Shown here: positions 17,223 to 26,668 of the stretch, piece after piece
How the letters are laid out: every line of letters begins with the position of its first letter
How positions within the stretch are numbered: the first letter of the stretch is position 1
Source: Chloroflexota bacterium
Lineage (GTDB): Bacteria > Chloroflexota > Anaerolineae > Aggregatilineales > Phototrophicaceae
Length of the DNA: 64,000 nt
NCBI GenBank assembly: GCA_026707745.1
Contig: JAPOWG010000023.1
Coordinates: forward strand, 1 to 64,000
Direction: 5' to 3'
The notes under the pieces: model-generated
What the model saw: only the letters and a program-made list of their open reading frames with translations
Database searches by the model: none
What the model was told of the DNA's origin: nothing
Position numbers and translations under genes: made by a program

Positions 17223-17276
17223 CTGTCTAGGCGCTGTGATCAGTTCGCCCGCGCAAGTCGAGCGGGAAAAATGCGC

Positions 17277-18620
17277 CTAAGGCATTTCTCCTGGCGCCAT
17301 ATAGCCGGTGCCATGTGTTTGATAGACTTCCGGAAAGATGACGGCGGCGTCCAGGGAGCTTTGACCCTGCTCGAAGTATTGCATCATGGTCACGACCGGA
17401 TCGGGCCACTGGTGCCAGAAGTAATCTGGCATGCCATCATCGGCGGGCATGCTATCATTGTGATTGCCGTAGTTGAAGTAGTAGCGCCCCTGCGACAATT
17501 CGAGGTCGGTGGTTTCGATCGCCGCGACGATGGCCGCGCCATCGCTTATCGTGCCGGCGCGTTCCATGCCGTCAGCCAGGATATGCAGGGCGTCGTAGGA
17601 GGCCATCGCGAAGCTGGGAATGATGTCCTCGAACTCTTCAAAGTAATCCGCGTTCAACCCAACCGCGATGTCGCTGAAGAGGCTGGGGATGATGCCCACG
17701 CGGTTGAAAGTGCAGTAGTTGCCATCGGGCACATTTTCCCAATACTGCTCCGACTGGAAGGCGAATTGGTTGGTTACGCAGATTGTGTCGACGGTCGGCG
17801 CAATGCCCAGTTCGGCCATTTGCTGCGTCAGGTTGTAGGAGGTCTCGCCGGTGACCAAGATGCGCACGACATCGGGTACGGTGGCGCTGGCCTGGATGCG
17901 GCTAAGGATGGGGACGAAATCTTCCGTGCCCAATTCGACGTTGATTTGGGTCACAGTCGCGCCGGCCGCTTCGAAGCGTGCTTTTTCATCGGCTGCGGCC
18001 GGTTGGCCGTAGTCGGTGTTTTCGGCGATGATGACGACATTGTCAACGCCCTCTGCCAGCAGCCAGTCCACGACCACGCCGCCAACCATCGAACTGGCGG
18101 GCGAAATGCGGAAGATATGATCGACGCCGTCGGCATTGCGCGGCGGCCTGCCATCATACTCCATGATGCCGTTGGCGCTGACATTGTCATTCCAAGGCTC
18201 GGAGAAGACGGTTGGAATGCCGTTTGCATCCAAGATGCCCATCGTCGCCAAGCCAACAGCGCTGTGATATACGCCGGATACCGCATGGACCTCATCCTCG
18301 AGGATGAAGCGTTCGACGACAGCTTGACCGCGTTCCGGGCTGCCCTCGGAATCGCCAATGACGATTTGAAGGCGATGATTCTGACCGCCGATTTGCACGC
18401 CGCAATCGGCATTGATGTCATCCACGGCGCGATTGAATGCCCAGGACATGGCGACACCGCCGGCCACCGAGCCCGGTGCCGAAAGCGGCACCAAGCCGCC
18501 AATCTTGATCGCTTCATCGGCGAATTCGCAATGGCCATCGGCATGGATGACGCTAAAGGGCAATAGAGCGACTAGCGCCAGCAAGACCACGAGGCTGGCA
18601 AGGGTTGATTTTCCTTTCAT
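17277..18620 (-). CDS. livK: Branched-chain amino acid-type ABC transporter substrate-binding protein LivK
   Basis: A 447-residue type I periplasmic-binding-protein-fold receptor. A Sec signal (MKGKSTLASLVVLLALVALL) is followed by a mature N terminus with IKIGGLVPLSAPGSVAGG, the standard opening of Leu/Ile/Val-, amide- and urea-binding proteins. The VVIIAENTDYGQPAAADEKA strand-helix is also typical. Even number of Cys residues in the mature part (CEF, CGV, CVT, CTF) allows disulfides. An AAGGAG site lies before the ATG. It leads the five-gene operon and is separated from livH by a hairpin. The ligand cannot be told from sequence. Confidence 0.9.
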   Translation of the reverse strand: MKGKSTLASLVVLLALVALLPFSVIHADGHCEFADEAIKIGGLVPLSAPGSVAGGVAMSWAFNRAVDDINADCGVQIGGQNHRLQIVIGDSEGSPERGQAVVERFILEDEVHAVSGVYHSAVGLATMGILDANGIPTVFSEPWNDNVSANGIMEYDGRPPRNADGVDHIFRISPASSMVGGVVVDWLLAEGVDNVVIIAENTDYGQPAAADEKARFEAAGATVTQINVELGTEDFVPILSRIQASATVPDVVRILVTGETSYNLTQQMAELGIAPTVDTICVTNQFAFQSEQYWENVPDGNYCTFNRVGIIPSLFSDIAVGLNADYFEEFEDIIPSFAMASYDALHILADGMERAGTISDGAAIVAAIETTDLELSQGRYYFNYGNHNDSMPADDGMPDYFWHQWPDPVVTMMQYFEQGQSSLDAAVIFPEVYQTHGTGYMAPGEMP

Positions 18621-18719
18621 GTCGGACTCCTTGAGAGCTCAAACGAACAATTCTTGCATATACACTTGCGGAACCGCATTCTGACAGTTGGCACCGCCGA
18701 CTGCGGATCGCACTCTTGA

Positions 18720-18748
18720 AGGTTAACTTGCGCACTGGTTAATGTCAA
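18720..18748 (-). promoter_or_regulatory. Promoter candidate for livK operon
   Basis: The minus strand shows a perfect TTGACA (18743-18748), a 17-base spacer and TAACCT (18720-18725). The -10 hexamer matches the consensus in only three positions, so support comes mostly from the -35 and the spacing. Confidence 0.35.
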
Positions 18749-18820
18749 GCGAGCGCAAGCAGCGTGAATGACTGCGACTTCTTGGCTGAAATGGAGGAAA
18801 GTGTCCCTGGATCGGTAGAT

Positions 18821-18849
18821 TTGACAAGCACTTGCGAAGATAGTATAGT
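18821..18849 (+). promoter_or_regulatory. Strong sigma-70-type promoter of the peptide transporter operon
   Basis: Perfect TTGACA (18821-18826), exactly 17 bases of spacer, then TATAGT (18844-18849, five of six consensus positions). It points toward the solute-binding gene at 19025 and is the best promoter match in the window. Confidence 0.65.
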
Positions 18850-19024
18850 CCCAGCTTACGGTTCGGGCGGCAGGATGTACGGTCAGAGTAAGTTGGCCGA
18901 TCTGTGTTATTTGTCGCAGGTTGAAAAGTGAAGTTGTTGCTGGAAGGAGGCGCTTGGAGAGTAATCTGTGCAGCTTGAGATTGGGGTTCCAAATCGACAC
19001 TGTTCTGAATGAAAGAGGATAGAA

Positions 19025-20545
19025 ATGAAGAAAGTCAGACTTATCATTCCACTAGTATTGCTCGTCCTTCTGATTGTAGGGGCGGGCCTGTCGACAATGG
19101 CGCAAATGAGCGAGCAAGTTTTGCGCTCGGCGCACGACGCCGAATGGACGGGACTAGATCCGCACGTCGCCAGCACCGTTTCCAGCTTCTATGTGCTGGC
19201 CAATGTCGTAGAGTCCTTGACGACAAATAACGATGATCTCGAACTGACGCCGCTGTTAGCGACGGACTGGTCGCAATCTGAGGACGGCCTTAGCTGGACA
19301 TTTAACCTGCGCGAAGGCGTGCACTTCTCGAATGGCGTAGAAATGACGTCGGAGCATGTTGTATTCTCGATGAATCGGATCATTAATCCGGAAACGGGTT
19401 CCGGTCGCGTGGCTTCAGTTGGCGGTCCGGACGCTGTTTGGGAAGCTACAGATACCTATTCGGTAACCGTAACGACCCCGGATCCCAATGCGATTCTGCC
19501 CATTCTTTTGGCTAGCCGGGCCACGGCGGTCGTGCATCAAGATAGCGTCGATGAAAACGGCGTAATTGTTGTTCCGATTGGTACGGGCCCCTTCACCGTG
19601 GAAGACCTCGATGGCACGATCAGCATGAGATTGGCCAAGAACGAGAATTATTGGCAAGATGGCTTGCCGCTTCTTGACGCCGTTGAGATCTCGGTAATCC
19701 AGGAAGATGCAGCCCGCGAAGCCGCTCTGTTGGGCGGCGAGGTTGATTTCGTCACGAGCGTCGCGCCACAAGCCGTCGAGGCCTTGCAGGGCAACTCCGA
19801 TATCGTTGTGCATGTCGCGCCTGCCTTGGCATACAAGTACATTGGATTGAACTTAACTCGCGAACCTTACGACGATGTGCGCGTTCGCCAGGCCATCGCT
19901 TACGCCATCAACCGAGACGACCTCTGCTCGGCGGGCGATTTCGGTCTCTGTACGCCGCTCTATGGCGGTCCGATCGATACGGGTAGCCCCTGGCACTTCG
20001 ACTATGCGCCCTATTCGCAAGACGTTGAAAAGGCGAAAGCATTGTTGGCGGAAGCCGGCTACGCTGATGGCTTCGATATGGAATTGATGCCGACCTCGAC
20101 TTACCAGGATACCGTGCGTCAAGCACAGGTACTGCAAGCTCAGTTAGGCGCTATCGGCATCCGGACAACCATCAATGCGCCGGAATGGGCTGAATGGCTC
20201 GAACTTGAAGGAAACTATCGCTACGATGGCTATATCTGTAGCTGGAACGGTCTCACCGATGTTGAGCACTATTTCTATCTGCAGCACCGTACGGATGAGG
20301 TTTTCAATTTCACGGGTTATAGCGATCCGGCATTTGACGCGCTGGTTGATCAGGGTCGTCAAGTTTCCGGCTTCGACGAGCGTTATGCCATCTATGAACA
20401 AGCCAATCAAATTCTGGTTGACGCCGTACCCTACGTCTACTTCTACAACCCGGCATTTGTGCGGGTCATGAGCACGGATGTCAAGGGATATGTCTTGCGT
20501 TCGGACAATGCCAACCTGTACATGAATACCTATCTGGAAGGCTAG
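19025..20545 (+). CDS. Peptide/nickel-type ABC transporter substrate-binding protein (SBP family 5)
   Basis: A 506-residue receptor for oligopeptides or similar ligands. The Sec signal MKKVRLIIPLVLLVLLIVGA is followed by the family-5 landmarks LDPHVAS near residue 45, LTPLLATDWSQSEDGLSWTF, FSMNRIINPETGSG, and the late IGLNLTREPYDDVRVRQAIA segment. The length is typical. Although related proteins bind dipeptides, nickel, opines or cello-oligosaccharides, the S9 peptidase in the same operon favours peptides. It is driven by a strong promoter and is followed by a terminator-like hairpin before the permease genes. Confidence 0.92.
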   Translation: MKKVRLIIPLVLLVLLIVGAGLSTMAQMSEQVLRSAHDAEWTGLDPHVASTVSSFYVLANVVESLTTNNDDLELTPLLATDWSQSEDGLSWTFNLREGVHFSNGVEMTSEHVVFSMNRIINPETGSGRVASVGGPDAVWEATDTYSVTVTTPDPNAILPILLASRATAVVHQDSVDENGVIVVPIGTGPFTVEDLDGTISMRLAKNENYWQDGLPLLDAVEISVIQEDAAREAALLGGEVDFVTSVAPQAVEALQGNSDIVVHVAPALAYKYIGLNLTREPYDDVRVRQAIAYAINRDDLCSAGDFGLCTPLYGGPIDTGSPWHFDYAPYSQDVEKAKALLAEAGYADGFDMELMPTSTYQDTVRQAQVLQAQLGAIGIRTTINAPEWAEWLELEGNYRYDGYICSWNGLTDVEHYFYLQHRTDEVFNFTGYSDPAFDALVDQGRQVSGFDERYAIYEQANQILVDAVPYVYFYNPAFVRVMSTDVKGYVLRSDNANLYMNTYLEG

Positions 20546-20552
20546 TCGTTTT

Positions 20553-20592
20553 GCGGGCGCAACTTGATCATTCGAGTTGCGCCCGCGTTTTC
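20553..20592 (+). terminator. Terminator-like hairpin between binding-protein and permease genes
   Basis: GCGGGCGCAACT (20553-20564) and AGTTGCGCCCGC (20575-20586) form a 12-bp perfect stem with a 10-base loop, followed by GTTTTCC. The short T-run suggests partial termination, giving more binding protein than permease. Confidence 0.7.
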
Positions 20593-20648
20593 CTCCACCA
20601 GTAAGCTGCAACCAGTAAGCCGCAACCAAGATTCGGGACAAGACCGGC

Positions 20649-21596
20649 TTGAACTATCAGTACGTGCTGCAACGCTTGCTTTCCGCAATTGTTGTTGTTC
20701 TCGGCGTAACAATTGTAGTCTTCATAATTGTGCAAATCGTGCCGGGCGATCCAGCGCGTGTGATGTTGGGTCCTTATGCCAGTGACGAAGCAGTGCTTGG
20801 CTTGCGGGAACGCCTGGGACTTGATCGACCGATCCTCGAGCAATATATCTTGTGGCTGGGCCGCGCCGCGCAAGGTGATCTTGGCCAGAGTTTGATCAAT
20901 GGGCAAGAAGTCGCCGAGCAATTGTGGGGGCGTATTGGCCCCTCATTCGAATTGGCAATGGTGTCTTTGGCAATTGGCCTGGCGATTGCCTTCCCTATCG
21001 GCATGATCTCGGCCTTGAAACCGGGCAGCGCCATTGACGTTGTGGCGACCTTGTTCAGCCAGATTGGCGTGTCCGTCCCAACATTTTGGATGGGCATTCT
21101 TTTGGTCATCGTTGTCTCCTTGAACCTGGGCTTGCTGCCGCCCAGCGGTTACACGCCGATCGCCGAAGATCCGGGGGACTGGCTGGCGCATATCATTCTG
21201 CCCGCCTTCACCGCCGGGTTCGTCAGCGCCTCAATACAGACGCGCTTTATCCGCAGCGCCATGCTGGATGTTCTTAACGCGAATTATGTGCAGACCGCCC
21301 GGGCGAAGGGCCTGGCGGAACGGGCTGTTGTGGTAAACCATGCCCTACGCAACGCGCTAATCAACATCGTCACCATCATCGGCTTGCAGATCACCGCGCT
21401 CTTCAGCGGCATTGTCATCGTCGAAGTGGTCTTCTCCTGGCCCGGTCTGGGGCGGCTGGCGCTGAACGCGGTGGAAGAGCGGGATTACCCCTTGCTGCAA
21501 GGCGCAGTCCTGGTCGTGGCTGTGATGGTTACAATGGTGAACTTGTTTGTTGATCTGCTTTATTTCTTACTCGATCCGCGCATTGAATACGTATAG
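20649..21596 (+). CDS. Peptide ABC transporter permease, DppB type
   Basis: A 315-residue inner-membrane permease with about six transmembrane segments. MNYQYVLQRLLSAIVVVLGV is the classical DppB/OppB start, and IVQIVPGDPARVMLG is the conserved first periplasmic loop. The ATPase-docking EAA-like segment lies around YVQTARAKGLAERAVVVNHA, followed by LRNALINIVTIIG. Translation starts at TTG, since no in-frame ATG fits, and the ribosome-binding site is weak. It pairs with the DppC-type protein 12 bases downstream. No DppD or DppF ATPase gene follows, which is unusual for this transporter class. Confidence 0.92.
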   Translation: MNYQYVLQRLLSAIVVVLGVTIVVFIIVQIVPGDPARVMLGPYASDEAVLGLRERLGLDRPILEQYILWLGRAAQGDLGQSLINGQEVAEQLWGRIGPSFELAMVSLAIGLAIAFPIGMISALKPGSAIDVVATLFSQIGVSVPTFWMGILLVIVVSLNLGLLPPSGYTPIAEDPGDWLAHIILPAFTAGFVSASIQTRFIRSAMLDVLNANYVQTARAKGLAERAVVVNHALRNALINIVTIIGLQITALFSGIVIVEVVFSWPGLGRLALNAVEERDYPLLQGAVLVVAVMVTMVNLFVDLLYFLLDPRIEYV

Positions 21597-21608
21597 GCGT
21601 AGGGCGCA

Positions 21609-22514
21609 ATGACCGGGCTTCCAGCAAAAGTAGATCAGCGGAAAAGCAAGACCGACGAAGCACTAGGTCCCGCAAACACGCTCTGGCGAGACGCGTTCCG
21701 CCGTTTGCTCCGGCATCATCTGGCGATGTTCGGCGCCTTCGTCTTGCTAATTGTTGTGGTGATGGGCATATTTGGTCCCGCGATCACGCCCTACGATCCA
21801 AACGGCATGGATTTCTCCAATCGCTTTGGCAATCCCTCTGTTGAGCACTGGATGGGCACGGATGACTTCGGGCGAGACATCTTCTCGCGCATCATCATAG
21901 GCGCGCGCGTTTCCTTGCAAGTGGGCTTCGTCGCCGTCAGCGTGGCAACCATTATCGGCGCCAGTCTCGGTTTGATCGCCGGCTACAGCACCCGGCTCAC
22001 CGACGAAGTCATCATGCGCGCGATGGACGTGCTTTATGCCATCCCGGCGATTCTGCTGGCGATAGCAATTGTGGCGGTATTGGGCAAAGGCATCGGCAAT
22101 ACGATGATCGCCATTGGCATCGTCTACATCCCGATATTCGCGCGCATCGCCCGCGCCGCTGTGTTGGGAATTCGCAATGAAGAATTCATCATTGCGGCGC
22201 AGGCGATGGGGGCGGGCGACATTCGCATTCTGCTGACGCATGTGCTGCCAAATGTGCTGTCGCCGATTATCGTCGAGATCACGCTAAGCCTGGCCTTCGC
22301 GATCCTGGCGGAAGCGGCGCTAAGTTTCTTCGGTCTTGGTACGCAGCCGCCTGATCCGAGTTGGGGCAGGATGCTTTCCGAAGGGCGCGACTTTTTCCGT
22401 CAGTCCGGCTGGATGGGCGTTTTCCCGGGCTTGGCGATCTTCTTCACGGTGATGGGTTTCAATTTCCTCGGCGACGGATTGAGAGACGCGCTCGATCCCA
22501 AACTGCGGCGCTAG
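21609..22514 (+). CDS. Peptide ABC transporter permease, DppC type
   Basis: A 301-residue inner-membrane permease with an N-terminal cytoplasmic arm and the DppC/OppC landmarks PYDPNGMD, EHWMGTDDFGRDIFSRIIIG and the docking loop FIIAAQAMGAGDIRILLTHV. The C terminus LGDGLRDALDPKLRR is diagnostic for the family. It directly precedes a spermidine-synthase-like gene instead of the expected ATPase genes. Confidence 0.93.
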   Translation: MTGLPAKVDQRKSKTDEALGPANTLWRDAFRRLLRHHLAMFGAFVLLIVVVMGIFGPAITPYDPNGMDFSNRFGNPSVEHWMGTDDFGRDIFSRIIIGARVSLQVGFVAVSVATIIGASLGLIAGYSTRLTDEVIMRAMDVLYAIPAILLAIAIVAVLGKGIGNTMIAIGIVYIPIFARIARAAVLGIRNEEFIIAAQAMGAGDIRILLTHVLPNVLSPIIVEITLSLAFAILAEAALSFFGLGTQPPDPSWGRMLSEGRDFFRQSGWMGVFPGLAIFFTVMGFNFLGDGLRDALDPKLRR

Positions 22515-22523
22515 GCATCGCCG

Positions 22524-24764
22524 ATGTCCGCCGCCAATCCACAGCGCCTCATCGGGACGGCAATACTCTCGGCCAGCGCACTGTTGCTGGAAATCGCCTT
22601 AACGCGCTTGTTCTCCGTCCTCTTTTTCCCGCCATACGTCTTTCTTGTCATTTCAATTGCGATATTTGGGATCGGCATCGGCGCGGCTGTGCCCGCGCTA
22701 CGCCCGGTTATGGCGGGGACCAACCGGCCCGCGCTTTACGCTTGCGGCGGGACATTGAGTACCCTGCTACTGCTCACTTTTGCGGTACTGGGCGCCTCCC
22801 TGGATTTGCAAATCATCCTTTTCCCTTTGCTGGCGTTGCCTTACTTTTTCTTCGGCTTGGCGATGTCGTCGCTGTTCAGCCAGAGCCCCAGGGCGAGCCG
22901 CCTGCTGTACATGAGTGATTTGTTAGGCGCCGGCGTCGCGGCATTGATCGCCATTCCGCTGCTGGATCGCTTCGGCGCTATCAACGCCGCGCTGGTCGCC
23001 GCATTGGGCTTTGCCATTGCCGGGCTCTACTTAGTAAGGCAGCGCGGCAGCTGGATTGTGGCGCTATGCATTGCGTTGTCCGCCCTACTCTTTGTCAGCA
23101 ACGTTGGGGTAGCGTTTCTCGAAATCGACATGTCGTCGCTGGCGACAAGAAAAGCAATTACCGGTCCCTTGAACTCGGGTGGAAAGCTACTGCAAAGTCG
23201 TTGGGATGCCTTTGCGCGTACTGACCTGGTTGAACCGGGCGATGGCGGTCCCATGCGTATCTATGTGGACGGTGGCGCTGCGTCAATCATGCCATCGGCA
23301 GCGGCCCGGCAAGACCTGATTAGAGACGTCGGCTTCTTCCCATTTGCGACAGAGCAACCCGAACGGGTTTTTATCATTGGTCCGGGCGCTGGGCTGGATG
23401 TTTATTTCGCCTTACAGGGGAACGCGGAGGCGGTTACGGCGGTCGAAGTCAATCCGGCGAGCGTGGCGCTCGTCGACGAATGGCGCGGCTTAAACGGCGA
23501 TCTTTACAATCAACCGGGAGTCGAGCTTATCATTGACGATGGACGGAGCGCATTGCGCCGCGCGACCGAGGACTATGATCTGATCTATTTGTCTCAAGTT
23601 GTCACATTAGCCGCAGAGCGGGGCGGGTATGCGCTTTCCGAGAACACGATTTACACGACGGAGGCTTTTGCCGATTACCTGGCGCGGCTCAAGGACGGCG
23701 GGCAGATCGCGCTCAAGCTCTACGACGAGATCACCTTGACGCGCGCCGTATCGACGGCGCTTGCCGCTTTGCGCGGCCTGGGCTTGACAGATCAGCAGGC
23801 TATGAAACATCTCGTGGCGATAGTTGATGAGAAAAGCGATCCACCGGTTCCTCTTCTGATGATCGGCGCGGAGCCCTATAAGGAAGACGATTCATTGGTA
23901 TTGGGCGCGATTGCTCGTGAGGTTGGATTCACGCCCTTGTTCTTGCCCCATGTATTGGCGCGTCCGCCCCTTGATGCGGTAGACAGTGGCGAGGCGTCCT
24001 TTGATACGCTGGTTGCTGCGAGCGCCGACGACATCTCTTCGCCCACGGATGACCGACCTTATTTCTTTCAGTTCGAACGCGGGATTCCAACGACGTTGGT
24101 TCCATTGACAATTGTTGTCGCGCTCGTGTCTCTTGTTTTGCTGTCGCTCTACCTTCGTCAGTGGCGTCGGGGGGGAGCCCGAGCCACGAGCTCAATGCCC
24201 GCGTTCTTCGCCATGTTGGGCCTGGGTTTCATTGCGCTGGAAATCTATGCGATCCAGCAGACACGGCTCTTCCTCGGTCATCCGACATTTGCCGTGACAA
24301 TTGTTCTGGCGACGTTTCTTGTCGGCGGCGGGCTTGGGAGCGGCATCAGTCAACATTTCTTTCGCGATTATCTGGAGGCGCGTCCTCATTTGACCAATGC
24401 GGCGGCCACCGTAGCTATCGCAATCCTCGCGATTGTATGGAGCCTGGTCTGGCCCGCAATTGGTCAAGAATTGCTTGCCGCGAGCTTGATCCTTCGCTGC
24501 TTGGTCGTCATAAGCCTCACGCTTCCGCTGGCGGTGTGCATGGGCATCCCTTTTCCACAAGCGCTTGATTTCGTTGGTCGCAGCGACCGGCGGCAGGTGG
24601 CGGTAGCATGGTCCGTGAACGGACTGATGACGGTCGTAGGCTCTGTCGTCGCCGTACTGCTTTCCATAACAACTGGATTCGCTTCGGTTCTGTGGCTCGG
24701 TTGTGCTGCCTACGCCGTTGCGACCTTGGTTCTAATATTTGTGCATAGACAGGCGGAAACATGA
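22524..24764 (+). CDS. Membrane protein with central spermidine-synthase-like (SAM-binding) domain
   Basis: A 746-residue three-part protein. Residues 1-215 contain about six to seven hydrophobic segments, residues about 225-510 form a soluble Rossmann domain, and residues about 530-740 contain seven or so further membrane segments. The soluble domain has the spermidine-synthase/methyltransferase pattern VFIIGPGAGLDVYFAL (glycine-rich SAM loop), VTAVEVNPASVALV (acidic end of strand 2) and ELIIDDGRSALRR. Proteins of this layout are widespread in environmental bacteria and are annotated as fused MFS/spermidine synthases, but their reaction is not established. Polyamine synthesis by aminopropyl transfer is therefore only one possibility. 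The stop overlaps the start of the S9 peptidase gene (ATGA), so the two are translationally coupled. Confidence 0.78.
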   Translation: MSAANPQRLIGTAILSASALLLEIALTRLFSVLFFPPYVFLVISIAIFGIGIGAAVPALRPVMAGTNRPALYACGGTLSTLLLLTFAVLGASLDLQIILFPLLALPYFFFGLAMSSLFSQSPRASRLLYMSDLLGAGVAALIAIPLLDRFGAINAALVAALGFAIAGLYLVRQRGSWIVALCIALSALLFVSNVGVAFLEIDMSSLATRKAITGPLNSGGKLLQSRWDAFARTDLVEPGDGGPMRIYVDGGAASIMPSAAARQDLIRDVGFFPFATEQPERVFIIGPGAGLDVYFALQGNAEAVTAVEVNPASVALVDEWRGLNGDLYNQPGVELIIDDGRSALRRATEDYDLIYLSQVVTLAAERGGYALSENTIYTTEAFADYLARLKDGGQIALKLYDEITLTRAVSTALAALRGLGLTDQQAMKHLVAIVDEKSDPPVPLLMIGAEPYKEDDSLVLGAIAREVGFTPLFLPHVLARPPLDAVDSGEASFDTLVAASADDISSPTDDRPYFFQFERGIPTTLVPLTIVVALVSLVLLSLYLRQWRRGGARATSSMPAFFAMLGLGFIALEIYAIQQTRLFLGHPTFAVTIVLATFLVGGGLGSGISQHFFRDYLEARPHLTNAAATVAIAILAIVWSLVWPAIGQELLAASLILRCLVVISLTLPLAVCMGIPFPQALDFVGRSDRRQVAVAWSVNGLMTVVGSVVAVLLSITTGFASVLWLGCAAYAVATLVLIFVHRQAET

Positions 24765-26581
24765 GTGCCGAAAACAGATGGGCGGTCGAAAAATCTGTCC
24801 TGTTGCTGGCGAAGGTGGGCAGGTGCTGGTCGCCGAGCTTCTCGCCGGATGGGCAGGAATTAGCCTTTGTCAGCGACTTGACAGGCAGTCCTCAGGTATG
24901 GCGTATCGCCCTGTCACGGGGCTTCCCCGAAGCGGTAACCGCCTTTGATGAACAAGTCAACGCTGTGCTCTGGTCGCCGGCCGGGGATTGGCTGGCGGTT
25001 GAATCGGCGCCTGGCGGCGGCATGAATGCGCAAATCGACCTCTTGCGGCCGGACGGGAGCGACCGGCGCCGGCTGACAAAAGGTCAAGCGACCAACAATT
25101 GGCTCAATGTCTGGACGAAAGATGGTCGTTACCTCCTCTTTTCATCGAACATGGATCAGAGTGACTCGATGGATAGTTTTCGCATTTGTGTCGAGAGCGG
25201 AGCGGCAGAAAAGCTGGCGAAGAACTCTGGCACCGGCGTAATCGAAGATGTGACCATCGACGGTGGCCGAGTACTTGTCAAGCGTATCGTCTATCGCGGT
25301 GACAATAATGTTCATCTGGTAGACATGTTTGAGAATCAGGAACGGCTGTTGACGCCTCATGATCCACCCGCAAGTTTCGAGAATGCGCGCTTTTCCGCTG
25401 ACGGGCGTCACGTATATCTTGTCTCGAACCGGGATCGGGACTTGGCATATCTTGGTCGCCTGTCCCAGGGCGAGGACGAACACGGGCGCGTTTTGCGAGC
25501 GCGCGACGACGCAGAACTGGTCGAATTCGCGATCAGCCCGAGCGACAAATCGGCGGCCATCGTTTGGAATATCGCCGGGCGGCACGAACTGGAATTGATC
25601 AACTTGCCAGCGGCCGACAAGCAATGCGAAATCGATTTGCCGGGCGAAATTGTCGAGGACTTGCGCTTTTCATCCGACGGCTCCCAGTTGGCAATGTGCG
25701 TCAGCGGTTCGCGGTTGCCGCAGGATATTTGGGTGCTGGACATCGCGACCTTGTCATTGCGACAATTGACGCGTAGTCCGCGCATAGGCGTTCAACTTGA
25801 GCGCTTGGGCGCCCCGCGGTTGCTGCGATATTCGGCGCATGACGGGCTGCCTTTGACAGGATGGTTATACACGCCGCCCGATGTTGATGCGCCTTTCCCC
25901 ACTGTATTCAGCTTTCATGGCGGACCGGAAGGTCAGGAACAGCCGCGCTTCCGCTATGACTATCAGGCCTTGCTGTCGGAGGGAATCGCCGTATTCGCGC
26001 CGAACGTGCGCGGGTCGTCCGGGTTCGGCAAGCGTTTCGTCAATCTGGATAACGGCGCGCTGCGCTTCGACGCGATTCAAGATATCGCGTCGACCGTACA
26101 TTATTTGATCGGCGCCGGCATCGCGGAAGCGGGCAAGTTGGGCATCATGGGCGGCTCTTACGGCGGTTACATGACCATGGCCGGCTTGGCGGAGTTTCCC
26201 GAGCTGTTTGCCGCCGGCGTGAATCTGTACGGCCTGGTCAATTTCAAGACCTTTTTCGAACGGACAGAACCCTGGATGGCGAGCATCTCCAAGATTGAAT
26301 ATGGTGATCCGGATACAGAAGGTGATTTGCTGGATGCCTTGTCCCCGATTCACAAGCTGGGTCGCGTTGCCGCTCCTACGCTGGTAATTCACGGCGCAAA
26401 CGATACCAACGTGCCGGTCTACGAAGCGGAACAAGTGGTAGAAGAATTGCGAATGCGGAATGTACCTGTTGAGTACATCCTGTTTCCGGACGAGGGACAC
26501 GGATTCCGCAAGGAGCAGAATCGAATTAAGTCCGTGAGCGCGATAGTCGCGTGGTTCACTAAGTACTTGTTGAGTTCATAG
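24761..26581 (+). CDS. S9 family serine peptidase (prolyl oligopeptidase/acylaminoacyl peptidase type)
   Basis: A 606-residue cytoplasmic peptidase that should hydrolyse short peptides. The N-terminal half (about 20-350) is a WD40/TolB-like beta-propeller with repeated FSPDGQELAFVSD-type blades that gates the active site. The C-terminal half is an alpha/beta hydrolase with nucleophile Ser466 in GGSYGGYMT, Asp548 in GANDTNVP and His580 in DEGHGF, a complete triad. The final PVEYILFPDEGHG segment is typical of the acylaminoacyl-peptidase branch. It overlaps the upstream gene by 4 bases and lies in the operon of a peptide-type importer, so it probably degrades imported peptides. Confidence 0.93.
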   Translation: MSAENRWAVEKSVLLLAKVGRCWSPSFSPDGQELAFVSDLTGSPQVWRIALSRGFPEAVTAFDEQVNAVLWSPAGDWLAVESAPGGGMNAQIDLLRPDGSDRRRLTKGQATNNWLNVWTKDGRYLLFSSNMDQSDSMDSFRICVESGAAEKLAKNSGTGVIEDVTIDGGRVLVKRIVYRGDNNVHLVDMFENQERLLTPHDPPASFENARFSADGRHVYLVSNRDRDLAYLGRLSQGEDEHGRVLRARDDAELVEFAISPSDKSAAIVWNIAGRHELELINLPAADKQCEIDLPGEIVEDLRFSSDGSQLAMCVSGSRLPQDIWVLDIATLSLRQLTRSPRIGVQLERLGAPRLLRYSAHDGLPLTGWLYTPPDVDAPFPTVFSFHGGPEGQEQPRFRYDYQALLSEGIAVFAPNVRGSSGFGKRFVNLDNGALRFDAIQDIASTVHYLIGAGIAEAGKLGIMGGSYGGYMTMAGLAEFPELFAAGVNLYGLVNFKTFFERTEPWMASISKIEYGDPDTEGDLLDALSPIHKLGRVAAPTLVIHGANDTNVPVYEAEQVVEELRMRNVPVEYILFPDEGHGFRKEQNRIKSVSAIVAWFTKYLLSS

Positions 26582-26634
26582 AACGTTCGATAGCGCAATA
26601 ATGCCAGACTTTGCGAGCTTTGATATTATAGGAA

Positions 26635-26647
26635 TCAGGAGTCCTGA
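26635..26647. promoter_or_regulatory. Operator-like palindrome upstream of the isomerase gene
   Basis: TCAGGA-G-TCCTGA is a perfect 13-base palindrome located a few bases downstream of TATTAT (26624-26629) and 22 bases before the ATG at 26669, a suitable position for a repressor site. Confidence 0.3.
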
Positions 26648-26668
26648 ATTTAGGTAAAGGTGAGAGGC

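Larger units (their letters stand above)
18621..19024. other. Divergent regulatory region between livK and the peptide transporter operon
   Basis: These 404 bases contain no credible coding frame. They hold a near-consensus promoter toward the peptide operon (18821-18849) and a weaker candidate toward livK (18720-18748). The leader of the peptide-operon transcript would be about 170 bases long, with no riboswitch pattern that I can recognise. Confidence 0.6.

Noticed and set aside
17271..18566. 431-residue open frame antisense to livK
   Set aside because: It lies wholly opposite a well-supported binding-protein gene and has the biased, low-complexity residue content (many His, Asp, Gly, Arg) of a G+C-driven shadow frame.
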